A DNA stretch of 64,000 bases from Curvibacter gracilis ATCC BAA-807 (GTDB lineage Bacteria; Pseudomonadota; Gammaproteobacteria; Burkholderiales; Burkholderiaceae_C), in the NCBI RefSeq assembly GCF_000518645.1, contig NZ_JADZ01000022.1:62001-126000 (forward strand). Reading direction: 5' to 3'. The notes under the pieces were generated by a model, which was not told where the DNA came from, ran no database searches, and saw nothing but the letters and a program-made list of their open reading frames with translations. The translations under genes were made by a program, and so were the position numbers. Shown one piece after another: positions 32,240 to 41,088 of the stretch (positions are counted from its first letter, which is position 1; the number at the start of each line of letters is the position of its first letter).

Positions 32240-34453
32240 TCAGGCCGCAATCAACTGGATGCCGATGTCGCCTTCGCGCTCCAGCTGGGCCACCAGGCCC
32301 AGCTCCCAGTCCAGATAGGCCTTGAAGCCCGCATCGCGCTGGGCCAGGTCGGCATGGGCATAGGGGCTGTACCAGTGGTCGTCGTCCCCCGTCAGCACGC
32401 CATCGGCACCACTTTGCAGAGGCAGGCCGGCAGTGGCCCAGGCCTCGGTGCCTCCGGCCAGGCTGCGCACGGTGCGCGTCGGCAGGCGGTGTGCCAGCTC
32501 GGCCGCCACCGTGGCGGCCAATACACCGTCGGGCGAGGTGATGACGATGGCGCGGGTGTCGTCGGCCGTGCCCACAAACTCGTGCAGGCGGTCGGGCACG
32601 GCAAAGCGGGCGCCGGGCAGATGGCGACGCTCGTGGTCGGCACGGCGGTCCACGTCAAAGACCAGCACCTCGCCCTGTTGTTGCCAGGCCTGAAGTTGCA
32701 GGGGCGACAGGCGCGCCGCAGCGGGCTGCGAGGCCAGCACACGCACCGGCTCGGGGCCGGTCACCGTGGTGGCCTGGGCGGCCGGGCTGTACACGTACAC
32801 CTCATGCCCACCCAGCTGAGCCAACCAGGCGGCGGTGGTGAGGGCGCGCACCCCGTCCCAGTCGGCCAGCACGATGCGGCTGCGTCGTGTGCCCACGTAC
32901 TCGTCGGTGGCCTGCACCAGCTGGCCCCCGGGGGCCCAGCGCCAGCCTTCGAGGTGGCCGGCCTGGTATTCCTCGCGGGTGCGCACGTCAAACAGGTACA
33001 GCGAGCGCTCGTGGCGCTGGCCCTGCAGGCGGGCCAGGCCCGCTGCGTCCAGCCGCTGCACACCGGCGCGCTCGGCCACGCGGGCGGCCTGCTCACGGGC
33101 CTGGGCCAGGCCCTGGGGCGAGGGCTCGGGCAGGGCCGTGCTGCGGCCCTGGGCCAGGCTTTGCCCGGCCAGCAGCCAGGCCATGGTGCCGTCCTTGAGC
33201 GACACCACGCGGTTCGGGATGCCGGCGTCGATCAGGGTCTGGGCGCCCACGATGCTGCGCGTGCGCCCGGCGCAGTTGACCACCACCAGGGTATCGGGGT
33301 CGGGCGCCAGCTCATGGATGCGGTAGACCAGCTCGGCACCGGGCAGGCTGTGCGCAAAGGGCAGGCTGAACTGCTTGAACTCTTCAGGGGTGCGGCTGTC
33401 CACCACCACCAGGTTCTGCCCCTGATCCAGCGCCTGGCGCAGGCCGGCCACGTCGATCCAGGGGGTGTGCTTGTCGTGCTCGATGACCTCGCCAAAGGCC
33501 TTGCTGGGCACGTTGGTGCCCGTGAAGATCTCCAAGCCGGCGGCGGCCCAGGCCTCGGTGCCGCCCTCCAGCACCGACACCTGGGCATAGCCCAGGCGCA
33601 CCAGCTTGCGCGCCGCCTCATGGGCCAGCGATTCGTTGCCATCGACCAGCACGATGCGGGTGCCGCGGCGCGGCACCAGGCGGTCGATCAGCAGCTCCAG
33701 CCGCCACAGCGGCGCCGAGGCCGCCAGCAGCAGGTGGCCGTGGGTGTAGACACCGGTTTCACGCACATCGAGCACGGCGATCTCTTCGCCGTCGCGCAGG
33801 GCCTCGCGCAGGGCGGCCGGGCTGATCAGGGGGTGGCGGATCAGGGCCGGGGGCGCAAAGGTGCGGTAGCTGCCGCCGCTGCGGCTTTCGAACACCACGC
33901 GCCCGGGCAGGCGGTCCAGGCCCAGGCCGTAGAAGTGCAGGTGCAGGCCGGTCTCGGCCCCCACCAGCTCGATGGTGTGCACATCCGTGGGTTGCAGGGT
34001 GATGTAGCTGCCAGGGGCCACGTCCACCGTGCGGATGGGGCTCAGGCTGTCACGCGCCGGGTCGGCCGTGGGGCTGCGCTGGTAGAGCACGTTTTCTTCG
34101 TGGCCCTGGATGCCGGCGATGATGGCCCAGGTGGTGTGGTCGTGCGGCGGCTGGGCCTTGCCAGGCTGGCCGGCCGACACGTACAGGGCATAGTGGCCAT
34201 CCAGGTCTTCGTACAGGCGGTAGACCCGGGCCGGGGCCTCTTCGCTGAGTGGAAAGTGCGCCTCGGGGAACAGCTCGCGGCGCAGGCCCAGCTGCGCCAG
34301 GGCCTGCGCCACCTCGGCCAATTGGGCGTCGCTGGCCTGCCCAGGGTCGGGCACGGTGCGGCGCGCATGGGCAATGAAATCAAGCACCGCACGGGTGCGG
34401 AGGCTGGCGAGGTCAGTGCCGCTGAAGTCGAGGCTGAGGTCGGTCTGGCTCAT
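32240..34453 (-). CDS. Cysteine-dioxygenase-like domain fused to four rhodanese domains
   Basis: 737-residue sulfur-handling protein. The N-terminal cupin (about 1-190) resembles thiol dioxygenases: PPHDHTTW supplies His104 and His106, and VHTIELVG supplies His159, a three-His iron site. Rhodanese-like domains follow at about 205-310, 325-430, 465-570 and 600-700. Only the second has a catalytic cysteine, Cys394 in NCAGRTRS; the equivalent loops of the others read VDGNESLAH, ADWDGVRAL and TSPDGVLAA. So one active sulfurtransferase, three structural copies and an oxygenase share a chain, suggesting oxidation of a persulfide or thiol passed between domains. No signal peptide. First gene of the unit with the nitroreductase. 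Confidence 0.85.
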   Translation of the reverse strand: MSQTDLSLDFSGTDLASLRTRAVLDFIAHARRTVPDPGQASDAQLAEVAQALAQLGLRRELFPEAHFPLSEEAPARVYRLYEDLDGHYALYVSAGQPGKAQPPHDHTTWAIIAGIQGHEENVLYQRSPTADPARDSLSPIRTVDVAPGSYITLQPTDVHTIELVGAETGLHLHFYGLGLDRLPGRVVFESRSGGSYRTFAPPALIRHPLISPAALREALRDGEEIAVLDVRETGVYTHGHLLLAASAPLWRLELLIDRLVPRRGTRIVLVDGNESLAHEAARKLVRLGYAQVSVLEGGTEAWAAAGLEIFTGTNVPSKAFGEVIEHDKHTPWIDVAGLRQALDQGQNLVVVDSRTPEEFKQFSLPFAHSLPGAELVYRIHELAPDPDTLVVVNCAGRTRSIVGAQTLIDAGIPNRVVSLKDGTMAWLLAGQSLAQGRSTALPEPSPQGLAQAREQAARVAERAGVQRLDAAGLARLQGQRHERSLYLFDVRTREEYQAGHLEGWRWAPGGQLVQATDEYVGTRRSRIVLADWDGVRALTTAAWLAQLGGHEVYVYSPAAQATTVTGPEPVRVLASQPAAARLSPLQLQAWQQQGEVLVFDVDRRADHERRHLPGARFAVPDRLHEFVGTADDTRAIVITSPDGVLAATVAAELAHRLPTRTVRSLAGGTEAWATAGLPLQSGADGVLTGDDDHWYSPYAHADLAQRDAGFKAYLDWELGLVAQLEREGDIGIQLIAA

Positions 34454-34540
34454 GCGATGGGTCTTTCGGATGCTGGGGTCAAAGGCAATGTTGCGGTTGC
34501 TTGAGGCTAAAAGCGCCCGACGCCCTGCCCAAGGAATGAT

Positions 34541-34585
34541 TTCGGCTAACCATATGTACGCCTTGCACGCATATGGTTAGCCGAA
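34541..34585. promoter_or_regulatory. Perfect 16-bp inverted repeat between divergent genes
   Basis: TTCGGCTAACCATATG (34541-34556) and its exact complement CATATGGTTAGCCGAA (34570-34585) flank 13 bases. It lies in the 179-base gap between the rhodanese fusion and a Bug receptor, 48 bases before the latter's start. Either a bipartite operator for a dimer pair controlling both promoters or a hairpin in the leader RNA. No regulator gene is adjacent. Confidence 0.6.
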
Positions 34586-34632
34586 GAACTTCGTTCACGG
34601 TTCGACCCGGCCTGCCTAGAGTGGCGCCCACC

Positions 34633-35634
34633 ATGCACGCCACCCCCACCCTGCCCCGCCGCAGCCTGCTGCACACCCCTTTGATCCTGCTGGCCACCCT
34701 GGGCCTGTGTGCTGCAGCGGCAGCGGCCGAGCCACCGGCCTTCCCGAACCGGCCCGTGCACATCGTGGTGCCCGTGGCCGCCGGCGGCAGTGCCGACAAG
34801 CTGACACGCGCCCTGGCCGAGAAACTGACCGCCCTGTGGGGCCAGCCCGTGGTGGTGGACAACGTGCCGGGTGCCAGCGGCAACATCGGTGCCGCCAAGG
34901 TGGCCCGGGCCGCCCCTGACGGTTACACCCTGCTGCAGCAGGGTGAGGGCCTGACACTGAACAACATCCTGTTCACCGAACTGCCCTACGACGCCAACAA
35001 GGCCTTTGCCCCGGTGATCAAGGCGGTGGTGAACCCGCAGATCCTGGTGGTGAACCCGAACAGTGGTCTGAACACCTTCGCCGACTACCTGGCGCGCGCC
35101 AAGGCCCAACCCGACACCCTCACCCTGGGCCTGCCCGGCAACGGGGGCATCGCCCACGTGGCGCATGAGATCCTGAGCCAGGAGACCGGCGCCAAGGTGC
35201 GCTACATCCCCTACTCGGGTGGAGCCCCGGCGGCGCTGGACGTGCTGGCCGGCCACACCCAGGCCACCCTGATCACGCTGGCCGCCGTGACCGAGCATGT
35301 GCGCAGCGGCAAGCTGCGCGCCCTGGCGGTGACCACCAGCTACCGCTCACCCGCCCTGCCCCAGGTGCCCACCATGGCCGAGGCCGGCGTGCCGGGCTTC
35401 TCGGTGGAGAGCTGGCAAGGCTATTTTGTGCCCGCCGGCACGCCCGCCGCCGTGGTGGCACGCCTGAACCACGATATCGACGCCGCGCTGCACTCGCCCG
35501 AGCTGCGCAGCAAACTTGAGGACATGGGCTTCAAAGTGGCCGGCGGCAGCGCCGCCGACCTGGCCGCCAGCCTGCAACAAGAGCGCCCGCGCTACAGCCG
35601 GGCGATTCGCACGGCGGGGATTTCGCTGCGCTGA
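34633..35634 (+). CDS. Bug-family periplasmic receptor
   Basis: Extracytoplasmic solute receptor of the tripartite tricarboxylate (TctC-like) family, 333 residues. The ATG at 34633 gives a signal peptide RRSLLHTPLILLATLGLCAAAAAAE; the open frame starts 20 codons earlier without benefit. Motifs FPNRPVHIVVPVAAGGSADKLTRALAEKL, VVVDNVPGASGNIGAAKVARAAPDGYTLL and YIPYSGGAPAALDVLAGH are family hallmarks. Divergent from the rhodanese fusion across a perfect inverted repeat. No TctA/TctB nearby. Ligand unknown. Confidence 0.92.
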   Translation: MHATPTLPRRSLLHTPLILLATLGLCAAAAAAEPPAFPNRPVHIVVPVAAGGSADKLTRALAEKLTALWGQPVVVDNVPGASGNIGAAKVARAAPDGYTLLQQGEGLTLNNILFTELPYDANKAFAPVIKAVVNPQILVVNPNSGLNTFADYLARAKAQPDTLTLGLPGNGGIAHVAHEILSQETGAKVRYIPYSGGAPAALDVLAGHTQATLITLAAVTEHVRSGKLRALAVTTSYRSPALPQVPTMAEAGVPGFSVESWQGYFVPAGTPAAVVARLNHDIDAALHSPELRSKLEDMGFKVAGGSAADLAASLQQERPRYSRAIRTAGISLR

Positions 35635-35650
35635 GGGGCGCCCCCAAACC

Positions 35651-37693
35651 TCAGGCCAAGGCGCTGCGTTGGCTCAGGTGGCGGGCCGCGAACTCGACAA
35701 ACCAGTCCAGGCTCTCGGGCTGTGCCAGTGCGTCACGGCGCACCACCTTGTCGGGCGCATGGCCGAGCATCAGTTTTTTGACGGGCAGCTCGAGCTTCTT
35801 GCCGGTGATGGTGCGCGGAATGGCTGCCACCTGCACGATGTCGTCGGGCACATGCCGCACCGACAGGCCTGTGCGCAAGGCCTGGCGGATGCGCTGGCGC
35901 AGCGGCTCGTCCAGCGTGAGGCCGGGGCGCAACTGCACGAACAAGGCCATCCAGGACGGCTGGCCCAGGTACTCCAGGTCGACCACCAGGCTGTCGGCCA
36001 CCTCTTCGAGCTGCTCGACCACGCGGTACAGCTCGGCCGTGCCCATGCGCACGCCCTGGCGGTTGATGGTGGCGTCGGAGCGCCCATAGATCACGCCGCC
36101 GATGGCCTCGGGCCGAGGCACCAGGCGCAGCCAGTCGCCATGGCGCCACACCGGTTGGCCGGCCGCATCCTGGAAGGTGTCGAAATAGCTTTCACGCAGG
36201 CGGCTGCCATCGTCGTCGCCCCAGAAGTACAGGGGCATTGAAGGCAGCGGGTTCACACAGACCAGCTCGCCGACCTCGTCGATCACGGGCCGGGCCTCGT
36301 CGCTCCAGGCCTCGACCCGGGCGCCCAGCGTCCGGCATTGCATCTCGCCCAGGTACACCGGCAAGGTGGGCAGGCCGACCAGAAAGCCGCCGGCCAGGTC
36401 GGTGCCGCCAGAAACAACGTTCAGCCAGAGGTCGGGCTTGACGGCGCTGTACAGCCAGGCGCAAGCCTCGGGTGACAGCGGCGAGCCGGTGGAGCCCACG
36501 GTCTTCAGGGCCGACAGATCGGCAATGCGGGCAGGCATGACGTCGGCCTTCATGCACTGCTGGTGGATGGCCGCGCCCGCGCCGAAGAACTGCACCCGGG
36601 TACGCCCGGCCAGGCGCCACAGGTGGCCCCAGTCGGGCTCGGGCCCGGCGCCGGTCACGCTGCCGTCGTACAGCACCACGGTGGCACCGCCCAGCAGGCT
36701 CATGATGTGAGCGTTCCAGACCATCCAGGAGGTGTTCACCGCCCACAGCACGCGGTCGCCCGGGTGCAGGTCGTTGTGCAGCACCATGTTGACCATGGCA
36801 TTGGCCAGCACGCCGCCATGACCATGCACGATGGGCTTGGGCAGGCCGGTGGTGCCGGAGGAATAGAGGATCCACAGCGGGTGCTCGGGCGGCAGCGCCT
36901 GCGGCCGCAGTTCGTGCTCGCCCGCCACGGCCTGCGCCCAGGGCAGCCAGTGCAGAGGGGCCGCAGTGGGCGGGGGCTCGGCCTGGGCATCCAGGTGCGT
37001 CACCCAAAGCACAGCCCGCACGCTGGGCAGGCCAGCCAGGATCTCACCCAGGGCGGCGCGCCGGTCGAAAGGTTTGCCGGCAAAGCGGTAGCCATCCACC
37101 GCCACCAGCACCTTGGGCGCGATCTGGCGGAAGCGGTCGCCCACGCTCAAGGGCCCCATGTCGGGCGCGCACAGCGTCCAGACGGCCCCCAGGCTGGCAG
37201 CGGCCAGAAAGGCCACCAGCGTCTGCGGGATGTTGGGGAGGTAGCCCGCCACGCGGTCGCCCTCGCCCACCCCCAGCGCGCGCAGGGTGGCCGCCACCGA
37301 GGCCACCTGGCGCCGCAGCTCCGGCCAGCTCAGCTCCCCCGCGCCCATGGCTTCGCTCTCGTAGACCACCGCCGGTGTGGCCAGCGCCGTGTGCCGCAGC
37401 ATCTGCTCGACAAAATTGAGCCGCGCCCCCGGGAACCAAGAGGCGTTCGGCATCTGCGAGCGCCCCAGCATGCGCTGCGGCGGCGGGTCGAAGCGCAGAT
37501 CGAAAAACTGCAGGATGGCAGACCAGAAGCCCTCCGCATCGTCGACCGACCAACGCCACAGCGCTTCGTAATGGTCGAAACGCAGGCCGCGCTCACGCGC
37601 CAGCCAGGCTTCAAAGGCGGTGATCAAGGCCTGTGATCGACGTGCTTCATCAGGCACCCACAAAGGGACGGCAGCAGGCAAGTGGTCTGTCAT
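35651..37693 (-). CDS. Acetoacetyl-CoA synthetase
   Basis: Acetoacetate-CoA ligase, 680 residues from the ATG at 37693 (MTDHLPAAVPLWVPDEARRSQALITAFEAWL). N-terminal ACAS domain FWSAILQFFDLRFDPPPQRMLG and WFPGARLNFVEQMLRH, then adenylation motifs ILYSSGTTGLPKPIVHGHGG, NVVSGGTDLAGGFLVGLPTLPVYLGEMQC and GRSDATINRQGVRMGTAELYRVVE, characteristic of AacS rather than Acs. It lies nine bases after the Bug receptor stop on the same strand, a likely operon that imports and activates a short oxo-acid. Convergent with the Bug gene at 34633. Confidence 0.9.
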   Translation of the reverse strand: MTDHLPAAVPLWVPDEARRSQALITAFEAWLARERGLRFDHYEALWRWSVDDAEGFWSAILQFFDLRFDPPPQRMLGRSQMPNASWFPGARLNFVEQMLRHTALATPAVVYESEAMGAGELSWPELRRQVASVAATLRALGVGEGDRVAGYLPNIPQTLVAFLAAASLGAVWTLCAPDMGPLSVGDRFRQIAPKVLVAVDGYRFAGKPFDRRAALGEILAGLPSVRAVLWVTHLDAQAEPPPTAAPLHWLPWAQAVAGEHELRPQALPPEHPLWILYSSGTTGLPKPIVHGHGGVLANAMVNMVLHNDLHPGDRVLWAVNTSWMVWNAHIMSLLGGATVVLYDGSVTGAGPEPDWGHLWRLAGRTRVQFFGAGAAIHQQCMKADVMPARIADLSALKTVGSTGSPLSPEACAWLYSAVKPDLWLNVVSGGTDLAGGFLVGLPTLPVYLGEMQCRTLGARVEAWSDEARPVIDEVGELVCVNPLPSMPLYFWGDDDGSRLRESYFDTFQDAAGQPVWRHGDWLRLVPRPEAIGGVIYGRSDATINRQGVRMGTAELYRVVEQLEEVADSLVVDLEYLGQPSWMALFVQLRPGLTLDEPLRQRIRQALRTGLSVRHVPDDIVQVAAIPRTITGKKLELPVKKLMLGHAPDKVVRRDALAQPESLDWFVEFAARHLSQRSALA

Positions 37694-37701
37694 GGTGATT
37701 T

Positions 37702-38688
37702 TCAGGATTCCGAAGTGAAACCGATTTTCTTGATGTTGCCGCGCCACATCTCTGTCTCGGCACGCAACTGGGCCGCCAGCTCGCGCGGGCCCAGGTAGCG
37801 CGGGGTCATGCCAAAGTCGGCCAGGCCACGGGCAAAGTCGGCCTGGCCGACCACGGCACGGGCCGCCTCGGCCAGGCGCTGCACCACCGGTGCGGGCGTC
37901 TTGCCCGGCAGGAACAGGCCGAACCATTCGGTCATGTCGAGTTCGTAGCCCTGTTCACGGTAGGTGGGCAGGGCGGGCATGAAGCTGCTGCGTTCGTTGC
38001 CCGACACGGCCAGCAGACGGATCCGGCCCGATTTGAGCTGCGGCAGAAAGCTGCCCAACACCGAGGAATAGGCCGCCAACTGGCCGCCCATCAGGTCCTG
38101 CAGGCCCGGGGCATCGCCGCGGTAGGCGACGTGGGTCAGCTCCACGCCGGCCATCAAGCCCAGCAGGCTGCCCACCAGATGGGGTGTGGAGCCGGCGGCA
38201 GGCGAGCCAAAACTGGCCTTGCCCGGGTTGGCCTTGGCCCAGGCGATGAAATCGGGGACGCTGCGCACGCTCTCCGGCACCGCCGGCCCCACCGCAAAGG
38301 CAAAGGGAAACGAACAGACCATGGCCACAGGCAGCTGGTCGTCGGGCCCATAGGGCAGCTTGCGGTAGGTGAAGGGGTAGATGCTGAAGGGCGCCGGCGG
38401 CGACAGCAGCATCGTCAAGCCGTCGGCGGGCGCCTCCTTGAGGGCTGCCACCGCGATCTGGGTGCCTGCACCGGGCTTGTTGTCCACCAGCACCTGACCC
38501 GCGTAGCTGCCACGCAATCGGTCGGCCACCCGGCGCGCCACGTTGTCGGTGCTGCCCCCAGGCGGAAAGCCCACCAGCAGGCGGGCCAGTTCGGGCTGCT
38601 GGGCCCAGGCGGCATGGGGCAGGCCGCCCAGCAGGCCAGAGGCGCCCAAAAGGCCCAGGCGGGCGGTGAATTGACGGCGGGTGCTCAT
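37702..38688 (-). CDS. Bug-family periplasmic receptor, Tat-like signal
   Basis: TctC-like solute receptor, 328 residues, ATG at 38688 preceded by GGAGACAAC. N-terminus MSTRRQFTARLGLLGASGLLGGLPHAAWA is a twin-arginine-type signal. Motifs LLVGFPPGGSTDNVARRVADRL, VLVDNKPGAGTQIAVAALK and HVAYRGDAPGLQDLMGGQ. Cotranscribed with acetoacetyl-CoA synthetase nine bases downstream. An AraC regulator gene lies 174 bases upstream on the same strand and is a candidate controller. Confidence 0.9.
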   Translation of the reverse strand: MSTRRQFTARLGLLGASGLLGGLPHAAWAQQPELARLLVGFPPGGSTDNVARRVADRLRGSYAGQVLVDNKPGAGTQIAVAALKEAPADGLTMLLSPPAPFSIYPFTYRKLPYGPDDQLPVAMVCSFPFAFAVGPAVPESVRSVPDFIAWAKANPGKASFGSPAAGSTPHLVGSLLGLMAGVELTHVAYRGDAPGLQDLMGGQLAAYSSVLGSFLPQLKSGRIRLLAVSGNERSSFMPALPTYREQGYELDMTEWFGLFLPGKTPAPVVQRLAEAARAVVGQADFARGLADFGMTPRYLGPRELAAQLRAETEMWRGNIKKIGFTSES

Positions 38689-38862
38689 GGTGTTGTCTCC
38701 TTCGGCAGGGGTCTGGTGGGGTGCCCGGGGTGCATGGCTTCTCGAAGCGGAGGCCTTGCCCCGGCCACTGCGAATGTGCCCCAGGGCCCCATGGCCCACT
38801 GTCGACGGATTGCTGCGCCTGTCGAAACCCTGCGCTGCCCAGGGAAAACCCCGCCCCTGGCC

Positions 38863-39795
38863 TCAGCCCGCCCGGCGGTAGGCCGTCGGCGTCAGGCCCC
38901 AGTGCTGGCGGAAGGCCTGCGCGAAATGGGAGGCCGAGCGGTGGCCCGTCTGGCGGGCGATCTCCTCGAAGCTCAGCCGGGTTTCCCGCACCGCATGCGC
39001 GGCCGCTTCCATGCGCTGCAGCCTCAGCCAGGCATGGGGTGCAGCCCCAAAAGAGGCCCGGAAGGCCCGTGAAAAATGAAAGGGGCTGAGGTCGACCAAC
39101 TGGGCCAGGCGCTCGACCGTCCAATGGCCGGCCAGGTCGGCGCGCAAGGCCTCTTCCACGCGCTGCATCTGGCGCCGTGAGAGCCCGGCCTGGGCCCGTG
39201 AGCTGGTCCGCGCCCCGACGTAATGCTGCATCAGGTGCAAGGCAATGGCCTCAGCGATGTGCTGGCCGAACAGGCTGTCGAGGGAGGTGTTGGAATCGAG
39301 CGAGGCCAGCAGCAATTGGGCAAACCCGGCCAGCAGCGGATCGTCGCGCCCGAAGCAGCTTTGCAGCGACACGGGCGCGTGCGCCACGCGCTCCAGCCAG
39401 GCGGGCGAGAGGTCGATGTGCAGGTTGTCGCGCGGCTGCGCACTGCGCCAGAACGAGGGCAGCCCGGCCGGCACCACCACGGCCTGCCCCGGCTGCCAGC
39501 GCAAGGACTCGGTCACGCTGCCCTGGCGTTGCAACAGCTGGGTGGGCTGTGCCCGCCGCACCAGAATGCTGTGGCTGGCCGTGGGCGGCACATACAGATC
39601 GCCCTCCGGCCCCACCTGGTGCCAGAACACCAGGCCCGGCCAGGGCCGATCCTGGCTGGAGCGTTTGACGCTGTGCGGCAGCAGCTTCCAGGGGGGAGAA
39701 TCGGGCGCCGCCTGCTCCAAGGCCTGCCAGCGGCCCACGTCAAAGCCGCTGGGCACGCGCCGGGAAGCATCAAAACGCGGGTCAGGTGGGTACAT
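38863..39795 (-). CDS. AraC-family transcriptional regulator
   Basis: About 310 residues. An ATG at 39795 (MYPPDPRFDASRRVPS) is used; a GTG ten codons upstream is possible, and neither has a clear ribosome-binding site. The N-terminal half is a cupin-like effector domain. The C-terminal half has two helix-turn-helix motifs: WTVERLAQLVDLSPFHFSRAFRASFGAAPHAWLRLQR and LSFEEIARQTGHRSASHFAQAFRQHWGLTPTAYRR. Divergent from a sulfonate-type ABC receptor. It could control that receptor, the downstream Bug/acetoacetyl-CoA synthetase pair, or both. Confidence 0.88.
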   Translation of the reverse strand: MYPPDPRFDASRRVPSGFDVGRWQALEQAAPDSPPWKLLPHSVKRSSQDRPWPGLVFWHQVGPEGDLYVPPTASHSILVRRAQPTQLLQRQGSVTESLRWQPGQAVVVPAGLPSFWRSAQPRDNLHIDLSPAWLERVAHAPVSLQSCFGRDDPLLAGFAQLLLASLDSNTSLDSLFGQHIAEAIALHLMQHYVGARTSSRAQAGLSRRQMQRVEEALRADLAGHWTVERLAQLVDLSPFHFSRAFRASFGAAPHAWLRLQRMEAAAHAVRETRLSFEEIARQTGHRSASHFAQAFRQHWGLTPTAYRRAG

Positions 39796-39993
39796 GGTCA
39801 GCCGGTGGCCCAGAACTGGGATCACACGGATGATGCCACGCAGGCGGGCCTGTCAGGCCGGCCCAGCCAAGACCCTGCTTGCTTATGCATCAAACTTCTT
39901 TGGCTATGAAGTCGGGTTTTCATAACATTTCGCCATGACGGGAGCGCGCCTGAAGGCCGCCCCGGTGTTTCAACGACTTCAAGCCCCCATTTC

Positions 39994-41088
39994 ATGCCCT
40001 TGACCCTCGCCAAGCGACTGGCCCTGCCCCGTCGCGCCTTGATCGCCAGCGCCGGCCTGCTGCTGGCCGCTGCCGCCACCTTCACCCAGGCCGAGCCCGC
40101 CCCCACCGTGATCCGCATCGGCTCGCCCGAACTGGGCACCGGCACCAAGCCCTTCCCGGGGGCCAACCCGCTGGCGGTGGTCAAGGCCCGGGGCTGGCTG
40201 GAGGAAGAATTCAAGGCCGACCACATCAAGATCGAATGGACCACCTTCCGCGGCGCCGGCCCGGCCGTGAACGAAGCGGTGGCGGCCAAGCAGCTGGACG
40301 TGGTGTTCCTGGGCGACCTGGCCTCGGTGATCGGCAAATCGCGCGGCCTGCCCACGCGGCTGATCGCGGTGGTGGGGCGCAACTCGAACAGCTACCTGGC
40401 GGTGGCGCCGGGCGCGGGCATCCAGAGCTTTGCCGACCTCAAAGGGCGCAAGGTGTCGGTGCTCAAGGGCACGGCCTATCAGCGCCCGTTTGACGCCTTT
40501 CTGGCCGAAGCCGGCCTGACCGAAAAAGACCTGAAGGTGGTCAACCTCGACTGGCCCGGCTCCAAGGCGGCGGTGGTCAACCGCGACATCGATGCCACTT
40601 TTGGCGGCGCCGACCTGCACCTGCTGCTGGACAAGGGCGTGACCCTGCCCGTCAGCACCAAGGGCAAGGGCCCGGCCTTCAGCATCTACGCCAGCCTGCT
40701 GGCCACCGATGACTTCATCACCCGCTACCCGGCCCACACCACGCGCCTGGTCAAGCAGTTGATCCGCGCCTCGCAATGGGCCAGCGACGAAGCCAACCGC
40801 GCCGCACTGCTGCAACTGTGGGGCGACCAGAGCGGCCAGGGCGAGGCGGTGTACAAGGCCGAGTTCGATGGTGAATCGCTGAAGTCGCGCCATTCGCCGC
40901 GCATCGACGAGGCCGCGGTGTCGGTCTACAAGGGAGTGGTGGCCGATGGCCTGAAGCTGGGCCTGATCAAGCAGCCCGTGGACGTGGACGCCTGGGTGGC
41001 ACCGCAGTTTGTCGAAGCCGCCCTGAAAGAGTTGAAGGCCGAGAAGTTCTGGCCCGCACTGGACCGCAACGGACGCCCCCTGCCATGA
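39994..41088 (+). CDS. ABC substrate-binding protein, sulfonate/sulfate-ester type
   Basis: Periplasmic receptor of the SsuA/AtsR/TauA-like family, 364 residues. Signal peptide ALIASAGLLLAAAATFTQAE; mature motifs VIRIGSPELGTGTKPF, NPLAVVKARGWLEEEF, FLGDLASVIGKSRGLPTRLIAVVGR and SFADLKGRKVSVLKGTAYQRPFDAFL. Its stop overlaps the sulfatase start by four bases (ATGA), so the two are translationally coupled, suggesting uptake of an organosulfate that the sulfatase would cleave. No permease or ATPase follows. Confidence 0.88.
   Translation: MPLTLAKRLALPRRALIASAGLLLAAAATFTQAEPAPTVIRIGSPELGTGTKPFPGANPLAVVKARGWLEEEFKADHIKIEWTTFRGAGPAVNEAVAAKQLDVVFLGDLASVIGKSRGLPTRLIAVVGRNSNSYLAVAPGAGIQSFADLKGRKVSVLKGTAYQRPFDAFLAEAGLTEKDLKVVNLDWPGSKAAVVNRDIDATFGGADLHLLLDKGVTLPVSTKGKGPAFSIYASLLATDDFITRYPAHTTRLVKQLIRASQWASDEANRAALLQLWGDQSGQGEAVYKAEFDGESLKSRHSPRIDEAAVSVYKGVVADGLKLGLIKQPVDVDAWVAPQFVEAALKELKAEKFWPALDRNGRPLP

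Noticed and set aside
32354-34504. 716-codon plus-strand open frame opposite the rhodanese fusion
   Set aside because: Low-complexity shadow with no family motif; the minus strand has the cupin and rhodanese features.
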